NCBI GenBank assembly: GCA_038030265.1 | Contig: CM075942.1 | Location: forward strand, 45,846,751-45,910,750 | Length of the DNA: 64,000 nucleotides | DNA from: Corythucha ciliata | Taxonomy: Eukaryota > Arthropoda > Insecta > Hemiptera > Tingidae | Direction of reading: 5' to 3' | Shown here: positions 48,159 through 60,507 of the stretch, in pieces | Numbering within the stretch: position 1 is the first letter of the stretch | Layout: the number at the start of each line of letters is the position of its first letter | Notes under the pieces: generated by a model | What the model saw: the letters and a program-made list of their open reading frames with translations, nothing else | The model's database searches: none | What the model was told of the DNA's origin: nothing | Translations under genes and position numbers: made by a program

Positions 48159-49748
48159 CTAAGCTTGATAAACGCTCATGAAAGAAGTGACGATCTCCTT
48201 CAGTTCTGCTTCGGTCTCGTCACTGATTTTCCCCTCCTTTGCAATGCACGACAGAAGTTCACCGTAATGAGCGCGAACGTGTTCCAAGAATTGCGTTTCA
48301 AAACTGGTTATCTTCGCCGGGTCCAATTTGTCCAGAAAACCGCGAACGCCGCAATAAAGCACTGCCACTTGTTCTTCAATGGCCATCGGCTTGTACTGAC
48401 CCTGTTTGAGTAATTCTGTCAGGCGGACTCCACGGTTCAGAAGCCGTTGCGTTGACGCGTCCAGATCCGACCCGAATTGAGCAAAAGCGGCGACTTCACG
48501 ATACTGGGCTAATTCAAGTTTCATAGAGCCAGCCACTTGTTTCATTGCTTTCGTCTGTGCGGCTGATCCGACGCGTGAAACGGACAGGCCAACGTTGATA
48601 GCGGGTCGAATACCTTTGTAGAATAGCTCGGTCTCCAGGAATATTTGTCCGTCGGTTATTGAAATGACGTTGGTTGGAATGTAGGCGGAAACGTCACCGG
48701 CCTGAGTTTCAATCACGGGGAGTGCAGTGAGGGATCCACCGCCGTTCGTTGGACTCATTTTTGCTGCTCGCTCCAGTAGGCGTGAGTGCAAGTAAAATAC
48801 GTCGCCAGGATAGGCTTCTCGTCCTGGTGGTCGCCGAAGTAGCAGTGACATTTGCCTGTAGGCCACAGCTTGTTTCGACAAGTCATCGAAAATAATGAGA
48901 GCGTGTCTACCGGTGTCGCGAAAAAATTCGCCCATAGCGCAACCGGAATACGGTGCTAAATACTGTAGTGGAGCCGCGTCCGAAGCTGTTGCTGCGACGA
49001 CTATCGTATATTTCATGGTTTGGGATTCAGTAAATCTTTTAACAATTTGAGCTACAGTGGACCTCTTTTGACCAATAGCCACGTAAATGCAGTAAAGTTT
49101 CTTACCATCATTTTGACCATCGTTGAAACGTTTTTGATTGATAATCGTATCGACCGCTAAAGCAGTTTTTCCTGTTTGTCGATCGCCTATGATGAGCTCA
49201 CGCTGTCCGCGACCGATGGGCACTAGCGAGTCGACCGCTTTAATTCCGGTCTGCATGGGTTCGTTAACTGATATCCTAGGGATGATCCCAGGCGCCTTGA
49301 CGCCAACTCGGAGACGTTTGTCCGTAGGCAAGGGCCCCTTACCATCGATAGGGTTTCCGAGAGCGTCAACCACTCTTCCCAGTAACTCTTCACCAACGGG
49401 CACGTCAACGATCGCTCCAGTTCGCTTGACGATATCGCCCTCTCTGATGAGTTTATCATTGCCAAAGACTACAATGCCCACGTTGTCAGGCTCTAAATTA
49501 AGCGCCATACCTTTCAGTCCTGAAGAAAACTGGACCATTTCATCGGCTTGCACGTTTCTAAGACCGTACACGCGAGCGATGCCGTCGCCGATGCTCACCA
49601 CGCGGCCCGTTTCTTGGAGCTCCGACTCGCGCGTCGAACCTAAAATTCGTTCTTCGAGAACTGTCGAAATTTCTGTCACTCGGCGTTGACATTGTGGCCT
49701 CGTTGAGTGTAGAGAGCGAAGAGCGAGAAAAGTCGCTTTCCTCAACAT
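48159..49748 (-). CDS. ATP5F1A: ATP synthase subunit alpha, mitochondrial (intronless)
   Basis: This is the non-catalytic nucleotide-binding F1 subunit of mitochondrial ATP synthase, in the matrix. The 529-residue product has no frameshift. It begins [18 protein letters not shown], a basic mitochondrial presequence, and the ATG at 49748 is the first in frame. Walker A is GDRQTGKT, Walker [11 protein letters not shown], and the arginine finger is in [13 protein letters not shown]. Other signatures are [20 protein letters not shown] and [16 protein letters not shown]. Animal orthologues usually have several introns, yet none is present here. It has no 3' poly-A or target duplication. It could be a retrogene or the sole copy with introns lost. 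A TTACAG just before the ATG may be a 5' UTR acceptor. Confidence 0.96.
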   Translation of the reverse strand: MLRKATFLALRSLHSTRPQCQRRVTEISTVLEERILGSTRESELQETGRVVSIGDGIARVYGLRNVQADEMVQFSSGLKGMALNLEPDNVGIVVFGNDKLIREGDIVKRTGAIVDVPVGEELLGRVVDALGNPIDGKGPLPTDKRLRVGVKAPGIIPRISVNEPMQTGIKAVDSLVPIGRGQRELIIGDRQTGKTALAVDTIINQKRFNDGQNDGKKLYCIYVAIGQKRSTVAQIVKRFTESQTMKYTIVVAATASDAAPLQYLAPYSGCAMGEFFRDTGRHALIIFDDLSKQAVAYRQMSLLLRRPPGREAYPGDVFYLHSRLLERAAKMSPTNGGGSLTALPVIETQAGDVSAYIPTNVISITDGQIFLETELFYKGIRPAINVGLSVSRVGSAAQTKAMKQVAGSMKLELAQYREVAAFAQFGSDLDASTQRLLNRGVRLTELLKQGQYKPMAIEEQVAVLYCGVRGFLDKLDPAKITSFETQFLEHVRAHYGELLSCIAKEGKISDETEAELKEIVTSFMSVYQA

Positions 49749-50716
49749 TTTTTTTGTCTGTAACACGCACACAAAAAAAGAACGCAGCAACCAAAGCCCT
49801 TCCGAACAAATGAAGCATCAACTGAAAAGCTCATCTGTTCACTCAGTGTAGTAGCTGAGCATCAATACAATGAGGCACCAGTTGAGCTAAATTGCGCAAT
49901 TCTTCATAATGAGGTGAAAATAATTAAACAAATGTAAGAAAACACCAATTATTTATTGTTAGACATAATCAAAAGCTTTTCACGTTTGTTGTTTTTGCTA
50001 TTTTACTGGAAGGATAAAAATTTTATGTTGATAAATGATCAGACCAGATAAGGATCATCTTTTGAACAGATACAAATGGAATAGTCTAGCTTACATTAAT
50101 TGTACTAACTTTGGGATTCGGGTCTTCTAAGGCACGCAGCGTATTAAACCAGAAAAGTAATAAAGAAAATGAAACAAAAACAATAAAGTGAAAAATTTTG
50201 TTTTTCGGTATTCTTCAACCTCGAAGAAAACATTTTAACCGTTGGCTAATATTCTCTGAAAACGTCAATTGCGCCCAGATACATAATTCACCTCGAGTAA
50301 AACACATTCATTCAAGTTTCCAAACGATTTTTTTCAGCATTTAACAACTAGGCAAAACACCAATAAAAAACCTATTAAATACAAATTACGCTAAATGTTA
50401 GCGGTTCACTTCTATGCACGCTCAAAAGAAAACAACATGAGAAGATATCAATCAGGGAAATTAGGTTTGTATTAATATTCTGGTAACATCTTTGAACTGC
50501 TTAAGCGGAAAATTCAATAAATTTGATATTTTTCTTGTTAAATTGATAGAAAGTACGGAACAATGGATTTCGTTTTCGTTTTATGGATGAGGAAAGATGA
50601 GCTGAGCTGAAAAAGAGATGATTCGAGCCTCGAAAATGTATTTTAGTTTGTTTGTTATTTCTAACTGTCGTCGACTGGTTTTTCTTGTTTTTCTCTCTTG
50701 CCAACCCTCTCTTGTT
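49749..50716. other. ATP synthase alpha upstream region / eIF1 3' region
   Basis: The left ~150 bp should hold the promoter and 5' UTR of the alpha gene. The rest is AT-rich and should include the eIF1 3' UTR just below 50717. No other gene is seen. Confidence 0.45.
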
Positions 50717-53700
50717 TTAAAAACCGTGCACTTTCAGCTGGTCGGGTTTGGCCAGGCCTGTTTTCGTCAGCCACTGACATATGTTCTCTCTTTGGTCCCC
50801 TTGCAACTGTAAAACTTCGCCGTACTCTTGATGATCGATCACCGTTCCATTGCACGCGAATTCCTGAGAAAGAGAGGGGAAAAAAAGAGGGTATAGAAGA
50901 CGCGTAGCTTATTGAACCCTTACATAGTGACACCAGAGGGCGAACCTGTAACCCCCTCCAATCACACTTGTGCAACTGTCAAAAACTTACGAGGTGGAAA
51001 AACAGACAGTTTCTTTGTCAAAAGACTCTTTTGAACAAGACACTGAAAGCTGACAATTTTAATAATCCAGTAACCAACTATTCAACAAAGAAACCCTCAA
51101 TTTACCTCCCAAAAAAGGACAAGCGACCTGAAGCCTGAAGACCACAGAAATTGACTAATCGTCACTGGAAGTGTAATTTCTCAAGGAAATTCACAAATTG
51201 AAGATCCTCTAGATTCCTCAGCAGACTCAATGGATTCCGGGTCACTAATGAGTAATGAGGGGATGGGCGTTTCTGTTGGTGATCGGTAGTTTTCGGGTTT
51301 GAAGCGTTTAGTATTAATTTTGCCATTGATCCCGAGCTCAGTGAACCCAAATGCAACCTGAGTCGGTGGGCATACGATGAAATGGGTTTGCTTACTAAAA
51401 AGAGAGTGAAGTTACACTACAAAGAGACACTCACACATAAATGTTTTTGGTGGTCTTCGACTCACGTGTGTTGGGCTCTTTTTAGCGAAACTTCTCTCTC
51501 TTTTTGGTAAACAATCCACATTGTATGCCCACCGACTTAGGTTGCATTAGGGTTTACAGAGCTGGGAATCAATGTTTTTTTGCTAATACGCGATCCCTGG
51601 AGGCTAGTTCGCGGCTAAAATTGATGAAAAGAGCTGGTTCGTAGTTTGTGAAGAAACTTCGAGGCTAAAGCTAAGAGAAAGAGCTAAAGTGCTGTTCTGA
51701 AGAAAAATATGCAGCTAAAATTCAAGGAAATTCTCAACACGAGGGAAGTTGTAGGCATTTCAAGGCCTCCATGACCCCACAATTAAGGCCTGAAATTTGC
51801 AATTTCACTTAAATAAAGACCCGGAACAAGCTACTTCGTGGATGCAGGGATGTTCAGCCAGGAAACTGCCAATTTCGCGGATATTTAGCTCCAAATGTTG
51901 CAAGGTCAGGCTTTGGGCACTTTCGAGGCGAAAAACCCCGAAGCTTGCAATTTCGAGGAATGAAGACCCGAACTGGCAATGTTGCGGACAGTTATGTGCA
52001 AAAGCAAAAATTTCGTTACAATTTCGCTGTTTATCCCCGCGTTCACTTATAGTGCACTTAGTTGCAAAGCTATTTGCGGTTCTGTGACTATTTCCTCCCG
52101 GAACTTGTGATTTAGATTAACAACAACATGACTACTACTAGAGAACCTATAATCAGACAGGTAAAATCACAGACGCCATGTTCGCTCTTATCAATTATCA
52201 GTCTTGTAAAATCCACCTTTTGTTGATGTTTTGTGGATGTCAACAAACGACCCCCAACCATTCTTATTAAACTGATAAGAACGAATGGCGCCGTATGCGT
52301 CTACTCGTCTTTAAAGGTTCCTTACTACTACTCTAACTCTACTAAGGTAAGTATAAAGCGCCCCATACACTATGCGATTGCCTGCAGGCCGTCGCCTCAA
52401 GAGGCGATCATCCGGCCAAAATCGACGGGTATCATACACTGTCAGTCAACGATCTCACGTCCGATCCTAGCCGGTCCTACGGCCACACACCTTCAGTTTT
52501 CACGGACTGCAGGTGGACTGCAGTCCATGGCCTTCAGATTAACTGAAAATGTGTGGGTAACCCCGATCGACGGCCTCACGATTGCCTTCAGTTAAACTGA
52601 CAGTGTATGGGGCGCTTAAAACCGAGTGAGCCCATCCGGCACTTTGGGGTAGATAAAGTTGATATTTAGTGGGTAGGAGGGATGCATGGAGTTGGAAGTA
52701 CTATGGAGAGTCCAACTGTGTCCAACGATATGCGTCGGGGATGTTTCGACTCATAATAAACCTTATCATCTTCTCATCAATCTCTAGGAAAGTTTGACAT
52801 TATTGATACAAATCCCAAGTTTTAGGGCAGTTCAGTGTTTTTCACATATTTTTAAAGATTCCCTACGTAATAATTAGTGCCGAGAAGACCTGATTCGCAA
52901 TCGACAGGGGCTACTTGATTTTTTGAATCCGTCCGGCTTCAGATGAACATTATTTTCCTCGCTTCTCTCTAGAATTCTAGATAACCACATGTCTTTTCAC
53001 TCCGGCGCAGCTCGTGTAGTCAAATTAAATCGTTAATTTATGAATATGATTATAACAAGTTATGCCTTTGAAGTCGTAAGAGATGTGTTCGACACATTTA
53101 CACCCTCCAGAGACCACCGTCAAAAGCACACGAGTCGGATTTGGTTTCTTCCGGGATTAGTCAAAATTGATGACTTGCGGGTGACAAGCAAACTCGAGAA
53201 CCGTACCCTGTGGGTACGGTGTACAGCACTTGTGAAACTGTGAGTATCACTATCACCCAGGAAAACTTATATTCTGGCCGTTGAGCTCACTACACTGTGT
53301 GTTTTTTAAAGTTTTTGATGCGATTGTGTTCGGTTTACCAGAAACGACTGTCCTTTCTTCTTTGACATATTCGTATTCAATTCAGCCGCTAAAGTTTTTC
53401 TGCGATGTCTGCAATCTACAACGATCATCGTAGAACAATATCAACATGGTTTTCTTTGAAGCTGGCTTCTCTTTCTTTGAGCCTTTACTTCGCCGTGCAC
53501 CAAGTTCACGAGCCATTTTTCTAATCGCCTAAAAAATGAATAAATGAAAAGGCGAGGGGCTATTCACTTTAATCAACACAAAAAATATCAAAACGAAACG
53601 GCAGAAGTTGGAGACTAGGCTCCTCCTCACTTCTTCTAAACATTGAAAGGGGTGAGGTGGGTTCTAACCTTCTTATTTGTTATGAGTCGAATAACCTATG

Positions 53701-56700
53701 AAAAATCGAACCTCGCTTCCCCATCGCATATAAACCTGGATTGCTCACAGATGACTGGAGGGGCGCGGAGGGGGCAGGTCGTCCCCTGGTAAACAATCAC
53801 CCTGTCCCTTTCCTTGTGTAGTTTTGGCAATATGGCACTTATTTTGAAACTCCATCCCTCTCATCCACTATGGGAGCTTATTTGATGGCTATTATCAGCT
53901 GGTCTTTATCAGCAGTGATGAGCAATCCAGTTCTTTTATACAGGGTGGTCGGTTTTGAGTAGCAAAAAAAAAATGGGTAATAGTACACCAAAAATGGGAT
54001 AAAAAAGTCCTATTCGGATGATAGTGGTCTATCTCTTTTTGTTTTCGAGTAATAATTTTTTTAGTGATTTTTAGGCGCAACTGTATTTTTCGCCGAAAAG
54101 CTGTTATTTCTCAGCTTCTACTTCACTTTTTTCCAAAAGTGATGGCAGTTTCGTAATCTGCGGAAAATTTTCTACGGGATGAACGCAAAATCAATATTCT
54201 AAATCGTCAAAAACGCCTAAAAACGTAACGTATTCGTTGCGTTAATGCAAAAAACCCAATAATTTGACTTCACAAAACAATTTACTGTGTCACCAAAAAT
54301 AGCTTCACACGTTGTCAAACGACGAAAAAACTTCTCTGTTTTTCCAGCTTTCCAACGGTGTACTCGAAAGTAGAATTATCTCCCTCCTTTGACGAGAAAT
54401 TTCGAAAAGAAGCGAAAAAGTCATACATTTTGGGCTAAAAATGTGAGTAATAACAGGTGCGAAAATTCATTTGTTTGGCTCTCTTTCTTGAGAAATCCAA
54501 GCGCTGGCACAGTAAAAATTAAAATGTATTGCATTTGAAGAATAAACAACAAACAAACAAATTAATTAATAAACTGGACGACGAGGTGTGCGAATTTAGG
54601 GCGTCTGCTGGTTTTTTATTTTGTTTTTATGTGTTGGACATGGTCCATGAACACCCTCACATTAGCAACGCCGAAGATGTCGACGGAACTTGCAATTCCA
54701 CGATGGAAACTCAAGTTCCGTCGACATCTTCGGCTGCTAATGTGAGGGTATAAAAGAGGATAAAAATAAAAAACCAGCAGACGCCCTAAATTCGCACACC
54801 TCTTCGTCCATTTTATTAAATTTTTTATTAGTTGTTTATTCTTCAAATGCAATATTATTTTAATTTTTCTTGTGCCAGATCTTGGTTTTCTCAAGAGCAA
54901 AACAAATGAATTTTCGCACCTGTTGTTATTCGCATTTTTAGCCCAAAATGTATGACTTTTTCGCTTCTTTTCGAATTTTATCGTCAAAGGAGGGAGATAA
55001 TTCAACTTTCGAGTACACCGTTGGAAAGCTGGGAAAACGGAGAAGTTTTTGACAACGAGTGACAACGAGTGAAGCAATTTTGGGTGACACAGTAAATTGT
55101 TTTATGAAGTCAAATTCTTGTTTTTTTTTTTCATTAACGCAACGAAACGTTACGTTTTTAGGCGTTTTTGACTATTTAGAATATTGATTTTGCTATTTTC
55201 CCATAGCAAATTTTCCGTAGATTACGAAACTGTCATTACCTTTGAAAAAAAGTGAAGTAGAAGCTGAGAAATAATTGTTTTTCGTTGAAAAATGCAGTTG
55301 CGCCTAAAAATCACTAAAAAAATTATTACTCAAAAACAAAAAGAGATAGGCCACATAGGCCACTATCCGAATAAGACTTTTTTATCCCATTTTTGGTGTA
55401 CTATTACCCAATTTTTTTTTTGCTACTCAAAACCGACCACCCTGTATATCGTTGACTGTGTCCCACGAGGCTTTATTAAATTTATGATAATTTTATCTAC
55501 CCCAATATGGCCGTGAGCTCACCTGGTAGTATAGGTTCTCTACTACTACGTGTGGGAGATATTAGGTTACGGGGTGTGAAATTGACGCCTTCTTTGAAAA
55601 AAGCTACTTCTGAACGTCAGAGTCAAACTAGTTTTTTTCTGGGCTAAAAACACGTTTTTGTAACCAAACCAATCAGGTTCTGAGGGCTAAATTTCCAAAA
55701 AAAAGTCTGTTTCCCTGGCAAAATGGTTCAGTTTGAATGCCAAGTAGGCACTTTGAAGTGGTTAATTGACGGTTCTTAACAGTAGTTACTTTCAAGAATT
55801 TTCATGAAGAAAGACGTCTTGAAGAAGAGTGGGCAACGGCCTGCGCTTATCCCTGCCTGGGGCTACGCCCTAGGTGAAATTGCTAGTTTTTGGTCAGGAT
55901 AGGATACACCAACAATTCCTCGGCAGATATGCCAGTAGGTTCCTCCGTTTGCCTTCCGGAGCTGCTCTGGACTGCACGAACGGTCCGAAAAGCGTTCGTT
56001 TGTCAAATCTCGGACTCTTCAGACCCTCACTATCTACACTGAAAAATTAGGAGGAGCTAGCTGCTCGAAATGTTATAACCTGCTCGATAATTGCCTTTCG
56101 CCTATAATTTCTATCTGAGAAGCGGGAATAATTCATAAAATTAACGTTTTTGCTATCGTAAGGTCAGGCATTTGCACTAAAAGCGTTCTTTTCCTTTTCA
56201 AAAATGACGTCAATTCCAGACTTCTCGAGCTACACCTGCACCACTACACTGAGCGAAAAACGAACAAACCTAGTCTTTGATGGGTCGCGACGCTTTCTGT
56301 GCACATTTTAGTGCCTGGGGATGAACTGACGATATCTTTGCTTAAGTACTGAGTTCATGAATTATTGTTTTGGGAGTTAAAGAGCAAGTTTTTAAACCAA
56401 AACCCCGGGATTCCAGGTTAGATTTGACCGTTTCTTGGGCTGAATAGCTTGCAGGCTTCAGTTGTGAAATTGACGCTTTTATTGTCAAGTTTCGAGATTG
56501 GGAGAAAAACGGGCTGTTTCAATGACCGATAGTCACCATATTGTGACCTTTTTTTCTCTCTTACCTGTCGGTGTTACAATAAGGGAGGGAGGAGTGACCC
56601 AGGCGGGGGCTTTCACCATGTTGCCATGGCATCTTTCCCACTACAAAAGGTAGATCCCCAAAACCTGAGGCTGGCCAAAATTTGTTACTTGAACCAACGC

Positions 56701-59497
56701 GGGAATCTAACCCACGACCGTAGTGCCCATGGGTGCCAGGCCGCTGGTACTCAACGCCCTAGCCCTCACGGACACACCGGCCCTATTGTGGCTAAATTAA
56801 TGAACCCTTTTGGGTAAAGAAAATCCCTTTGTAGTTTTTGGAAAGTAAGTTTTGGAGATAAATTGACTGCATGATCAAAGCCCTTGGACCTATATCTTGC
56901 CCGGCTCACCGATGCACAAGGGGTATGTCAGGTCAGGACCAAATATGAAAACGCTGGACACTTGACTTAAGATGGTCACTTGCGTCCCACTGATATCACT
57001 TGAGTCACCATGATAATGCGGCCAATATCTCCGCGAACGACGCTCCACTCATTTCAGCCAGTCAGATTTTTATAACCCTAGCAACGCATACCCAAATATA
57101 GTTTAACGTTAGTCGGACGTTAATCGGGATTGCAAAATCCCTCTAATGTCGTAGGGAGAGCACTTTGCGGACTTTAGTACTCAGTTGAAAACCCCAAATT
57201 TCGTGTGGTTTTCACTTTATCAAGTCAGTTTTGAGTGTTTTGTTAATCACTTTAATTTGGGTTTCCATCTTCATAATGCATGCTGTTTTACGTTCAGGAA
57301 ACCCAATTTCACGAAGTTAGTTCTTTTTTTATTTACGTGTCCGACCATTAATTGCATAATTGAGCTTAGATGACCCTAGTCACAACTGTGAATTGGGGGC
57401 TTCTCACTTTCCCAAGGTGGGAGCAATTTTTTCTCGGAACTCAAAACAAGTACAATGGTAAGTATTTCTTTGAAAGTTTAATTTCATTTTCAGCTTCCCC
57501 ACCTCTTCAAATTCACAGTTGTGACTACGGTGGTGCAGTGAGGGGGAAGTAACCCCTTAAATATCCGTAGATAGGGTCATCTAAGCTCCAAAAAACTGAA
57601 CAACGGAAAGAGTGAACCACAAAAAGCAATAGCAATGGTCACAAAAACTATAATGTCACGAACACAAAACGTTCTAACCACAAAAAGGTTCATCCAGATA
57701 ATGTTTTAAGCAGTGGAAAGGTCTAAACCGTGGAAATCACTAACCACGAAAAGCCCAAACCGCAGCAAGGTCGATTTTTTGAATATTGAACGATGAAAAT
57801 AATATTGAACCCCGAAAAGATCAACGCGCAAAACGCTCCAATCACAAAATGCTCTTTAGTTGTGATACAAACAAACAAGTAGGAATGTTTTTGTCACGTG
57901 AGATGTAAACTAATAGAGTCTGCCATTTGCATAAAATTGTGCTCCGAAGAAGTTTATTCCAACTGTCTGCTCCATTAACATGCATCCAACATGGCTCTGT
58001 CCCGTAAAATAAGAGGACAGGTCACAGGTGGAAATGAGCTGCCCCAAGGCATATTTTTGTGCAAGTGGAAAACGCTAAAAGCTTTGTTTGTTCATGTCAG
58101 GTTACGTGAAGTTAAACAGACATCTTCAGTTCCCTAATACCATCGGAATGGTTAACAAGCAGAAGTTCCGGACATGCAAACGTGATCAAACGAATAGGAA
58201 GATTTCCTCAATATTTTTAGTCACGGAGAAAATTTGTGAGGTGTTCTGCTGACTTCCCAGAAAAACAATAGTAGAAAAATAGGAAGATTTCCGTTCAGTA
58301 TTCTCATATTTTATGTGTCACGACGACAACCGTCTTCATTCCGAGAATTATCGTGCCCGATTTCAATTTTAAAACAGAACCCGGGACAATTGTGTCCTGG
58401 GACGGCAACCCTACCCCCGGATCCGCGCCTGGGTACGGTGGCAGGATGGTGAGCGTCCTTCATTGCCCCTGACCATTAGAAGCAACTCTGGACTTCGGAT
58501 GATGAGGTATTGGATTTCTGGAGGAAGACAAATAAATAATTAAGTGCGGCACACGCATCCTCCGATTTCCCGCGTGAGGGAGAGCTCTCAGGAAGAGTGA
58601 ATGAACAGGGCAGCATTAATCCACATTTTGAGGAACCAAAAAGTGGTGACCCCATAGTAGGAATTAGTAATTTTCACATATATCTAGGGTCTAGCTAGGG
58701 GTGAGCAGCTGGTCTCGCTTTCGAATCTTGGGAAGGCAAATGTCCATCTCTGGCTACGGACATGGGTAGCCCAACATAAATACTTTCAATCGGGGATATG
58801 AGTGGTTCATAAAATGTCAAAGGGCGGGCGATTTACCTATGAAACAAAGAAGAATCTTGACTGGCTGGGATGTCGGATGACTGAATAACATACAAACAAA
58901 AAAAATTACGGCGAATGAACCTTCCTCTTTGATCATGGCAATCATGATGTGAGATTCAGCACACATCTTGTAATAACTGAGTATGCCAGCTGAATCGAGA
59001 TATTTTCTGGGCAAAATAGACAAAATTCACAATTCTAGGTAGGAAGCCTATCCAACGTCCATAACAAAGTCGCGTGATTGTTGCGTAATGTGATGATCTT
59101 GGAATAATGTCGGGGATATTATATAGTGGTAAATTACCTTTTTGCAAGCTCTGACTATCTTCTTCAAGTCATACTCAGACGACAGACCCTGAACGGTTGT
59201 TAACGTTTTACGCCCGTTCCTCTGTTGAATTCTTATGTGAACAAGCCCATCTTGAACGTCGTCGTCAGAACCCTTGATTGCATCAGCAAAGGGGTCTGCG
59301 AAAAAAAGAGAGAAGTGGATCGAACTTGGCTAGAGAAAAACTACTACAATACTGAGTCATAATCACATCTCAACTCATTCAAGGAAATCTACAAAGACGG
59401 CCATGTTGAGTGCAAAAAAGGCGTTAAGCCTTACAAAAGAGAACGAGAAATCAATTTAATGAAACTTACCGAATGTGTTGAGATTCTGGATGGACAT
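50717..59497 (-). CDS. EIF1: Translation initiation factor eIF1 (SUI1)
   Basis: eIF1 binds the 40S subunit near the P site and enforces start-codon choice. Three exons are 59497-59470, 59295-59138 and 50863-50717, with phases matching. The product is 110 residues, the insect length. It begins MSIQNLNTFDPFADA. The SUI1 core follows: HIRIQQRNGRKTLTTVQGLS, YDLKKIVRACKK, then after the long intron EFACNGTVIDHQEYGEVLQL and QGDQREHICQWL. It ends DQLKVHGF. Intron 1 is 174 bp. Intron 2 is 8.27 kb and holds a 1.5 kb palindrome and several MITEs. No break is visible. Confidence 0.95.
51590..52110. repeat. Degenerate repeat array
   Basis: Diverged units such as GCTAAAATTGATGAAAAGAG and GCCTGAAATTTGCAATTTC occur here. 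The style is shared with the other arrays; ends not defined. Confidence 0.5.
52357..52616. mobile_element. MITE, AGCGCCCCATACACT, PIF/Harbinger-like
   Basis: AGCGCCCCATACACT and its inverse AGTGTATGGGGCGCT form the ends, flanked by TAA on both sides (52354-52356, 52617-52619). Internal GACTGCAGGTGGACTGCAGTC is itself palindromic. A 3 bp TAA duplication suggests PIF/Harbinger. Confidence 0.8.
53941..55444. mobile_element. Giant palindromic foldback element (1.5 kb)
   Basis: Termini CAGGGTGGTCGGTTTTGAGT and its inverse are flanked by TA. The two arms, about 740 bp each, pair along their whole length with scattered mismatches. The centre is GACGGAACTTG, a ~19-base loop, then CAAGTTCCGTC (about 54680-54730). 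The terminal CAGGGTG and TA duplication suggest mobilisation by a Tc1/mariner transposase. The 153-residue minus-strand frame is just the arm read through and is not a gene. Confidence 0.9.
55560..56520. repeat. Degenerate repeat array
   Basis: Units such as GTGTGAAATTGACGCCTTCTTT, TTCTGGGCTAAAAACACG and CTGAATAGCTTGCAGGCTTC occur here. An embedded CCTGGGGCTACGCCC at 55856-55870 resembles a worn hAT end. Confidence 0.5.
56690..56790 (-). repeat. tRNA-like SINE trace (minus)
   Basis: Read on the minus strand, GTGTCCGTGAGGGCTAGGGC precedes a long variable region and a B-box-like GGGTTAGATTCCCGC. The layout resembles a Leu/Ser-type tRNA head. No tail or target duplication was identified. Confidence 0.45.
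57911..58079. mobile_element. MITE, TAATGGCGTTTTC family, diverged copy
   Basis: TGCCATTTGCATAAAATTGTGC on the left and GTGCAAGTGGAAAACGCTA on the right match the ends of the other copies, with the inner ACAGGTGGAAATGAGC shared. Arm pairing is weak. Confidence 0.6.
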
Positions 59498-60507
59498 ACG
59501 ACACAAAAAGCTCCCGACCGAAATGAAAACAAAGCTCCCGTCACAGTCTTTTGAAACACGCCTCAAATTTCACTGTGGTCTTTCCCCGAAAAAAAATAAG
59601 ATTTTCTCGGACAAATTTGGAGTTTTATTTTTGGCAGGTCCTAGAAAAAAAAGGGGAAATAGAAGGGGCACTGAACAGGGTGTAATGGCAAATTTAGCAA
59701 TGGATTTTTATTGCGAACGTGACTTACAAGTAGTTTGACGAAGCAACTCAACTGCCGAAAGGGGATAAAAGAAATGGGGTCTGTTTTGTAGAAGTCAAGA
59801 AAAGTGTGCGTGTTGTTGGAGGGGTCGTTGATATGGATGAGAGGGGTGTGGAAGTATGACGATGCGGCGGCCACTAGCGTCTGCCGAGAGCCCCCCGTGT
59901 AGAGGCCACTAGCGCTCCCAAACGGTATTCTTGCAAAGTTTTGCTCCAGCTTCGAGGGAGCGACAATCTCGACAATCTTATCTCTTATCCTGTGGCGTGG
60001 GCTCCTGAATTGGATTGGAATGAATTCCACAAGTTCTCATGTCTCAAGCAATGCTACAAGAAAAAAAACAAAAACAAAAAAACTCGACTATCTCAGCTAA
60101 ATTAATCGTATTTCAGCAAATTCAGTTGGGCAGAAATCTAGTGAGTGTGCTTTGTCTAATTCTTCTTGTATCATTAATTTATTGGTACCATGCGATGATT
60201 AATACAACACCTGAGAGGAAGCCCCAGTCAGTCAGTGTCACAGATACTGAAAAAGTTAATTTTCTGCCTTTGGCTGCGATCCGTTCTATAAGTTCTGTTG
60301 CTGGCCCTTCAAAAATTCCACTCGAGAACCTCGTTTTCGAAACTAAAAGCCTTTGCTTGTGAGCCTTGAAGAAAAACAAAGTGCCCTTTTCTGTTTTTCT
60401 CACTTACTTCCTAACATGTTTAGTCATATTAGCGTTTTCTGTTTGATTCCTCTTTGCCTCTCACCGTGCCGTGCGTTTTGTTGTCCTGTGTCTTTATTTA
60501 CGTCTTA
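59498..60507. promoter_or_regulatory. eIF1 upstream region
   Basis: This lies upstream of the eIF1 ATG on the minus strand and should contain its promoter. The 129-residue minus-strand frame at 59641-60030 has no recognisable domain and probably reflects 5' flanking sequence. A possible divergent small gene is noted at 60039. Confidence 0.35.
60039..60362 (+). CDS. Possible small single-pass membrane protein
   Basis: This 107-residue frame starts MSQAMLQEKKQKQ. It has one strong hydrophobic segment at about residues 31-50 (NLVSVLCLILLVSLIYWYHA), then a Ser/Pro-rich tail. I do not recognise a family. It points away from eIF1, in the same divergent style as two other gene pairs here. No clear promoter, splice site or AATAAA supports it, and AT-rich DNA can produce such frames by chance. 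Confidence 0.2.
   Translation: MSQAMLQEKKQKQKNSTISAKLIVFQQIQLGRNLVSVLCLILLVSLIYWYHAMINTTPERKPQSVSVTDTEKVNFLPLAAIRSISSVAGPSKIPLENLVFETKSLCL

Larger units (their letters stand above)
50864..59137 (-). other. eIF1 giant intron 2
   Basis: It holds, in order, unique AT-rich DNA, a degenerate array (51590-52110), a TAA-flanked MITE, a giant palindrome, a second array (55560-56500), a tRNA-like trace and a diverged MITE. 52620-53930 and 58085-59137 show nothing recognised. Inverted TAGAGAACCTATA sequences at about 52138 and 55532 may be the ends of a larger element around the palindrome. Confidence 0.85.

Noticed and set aside
49138..49689. 183-residue plus-strand frame
   Set aside because: Antisense shadow of the ATP synthase alpha coding sequence.
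48159..49790. Longer alpha-subunit start at 49790
   Set aside because: That codon is TTG. The first ATG in frame is 49748, and it gives a normal mitochondrial presequence.
54616..55077. 153-residue minus-strand frame
   Set aside because: It lies entirely in one arm of the giant palindrome. The matching arm has a broken equivalent and there is no recognisable domain.
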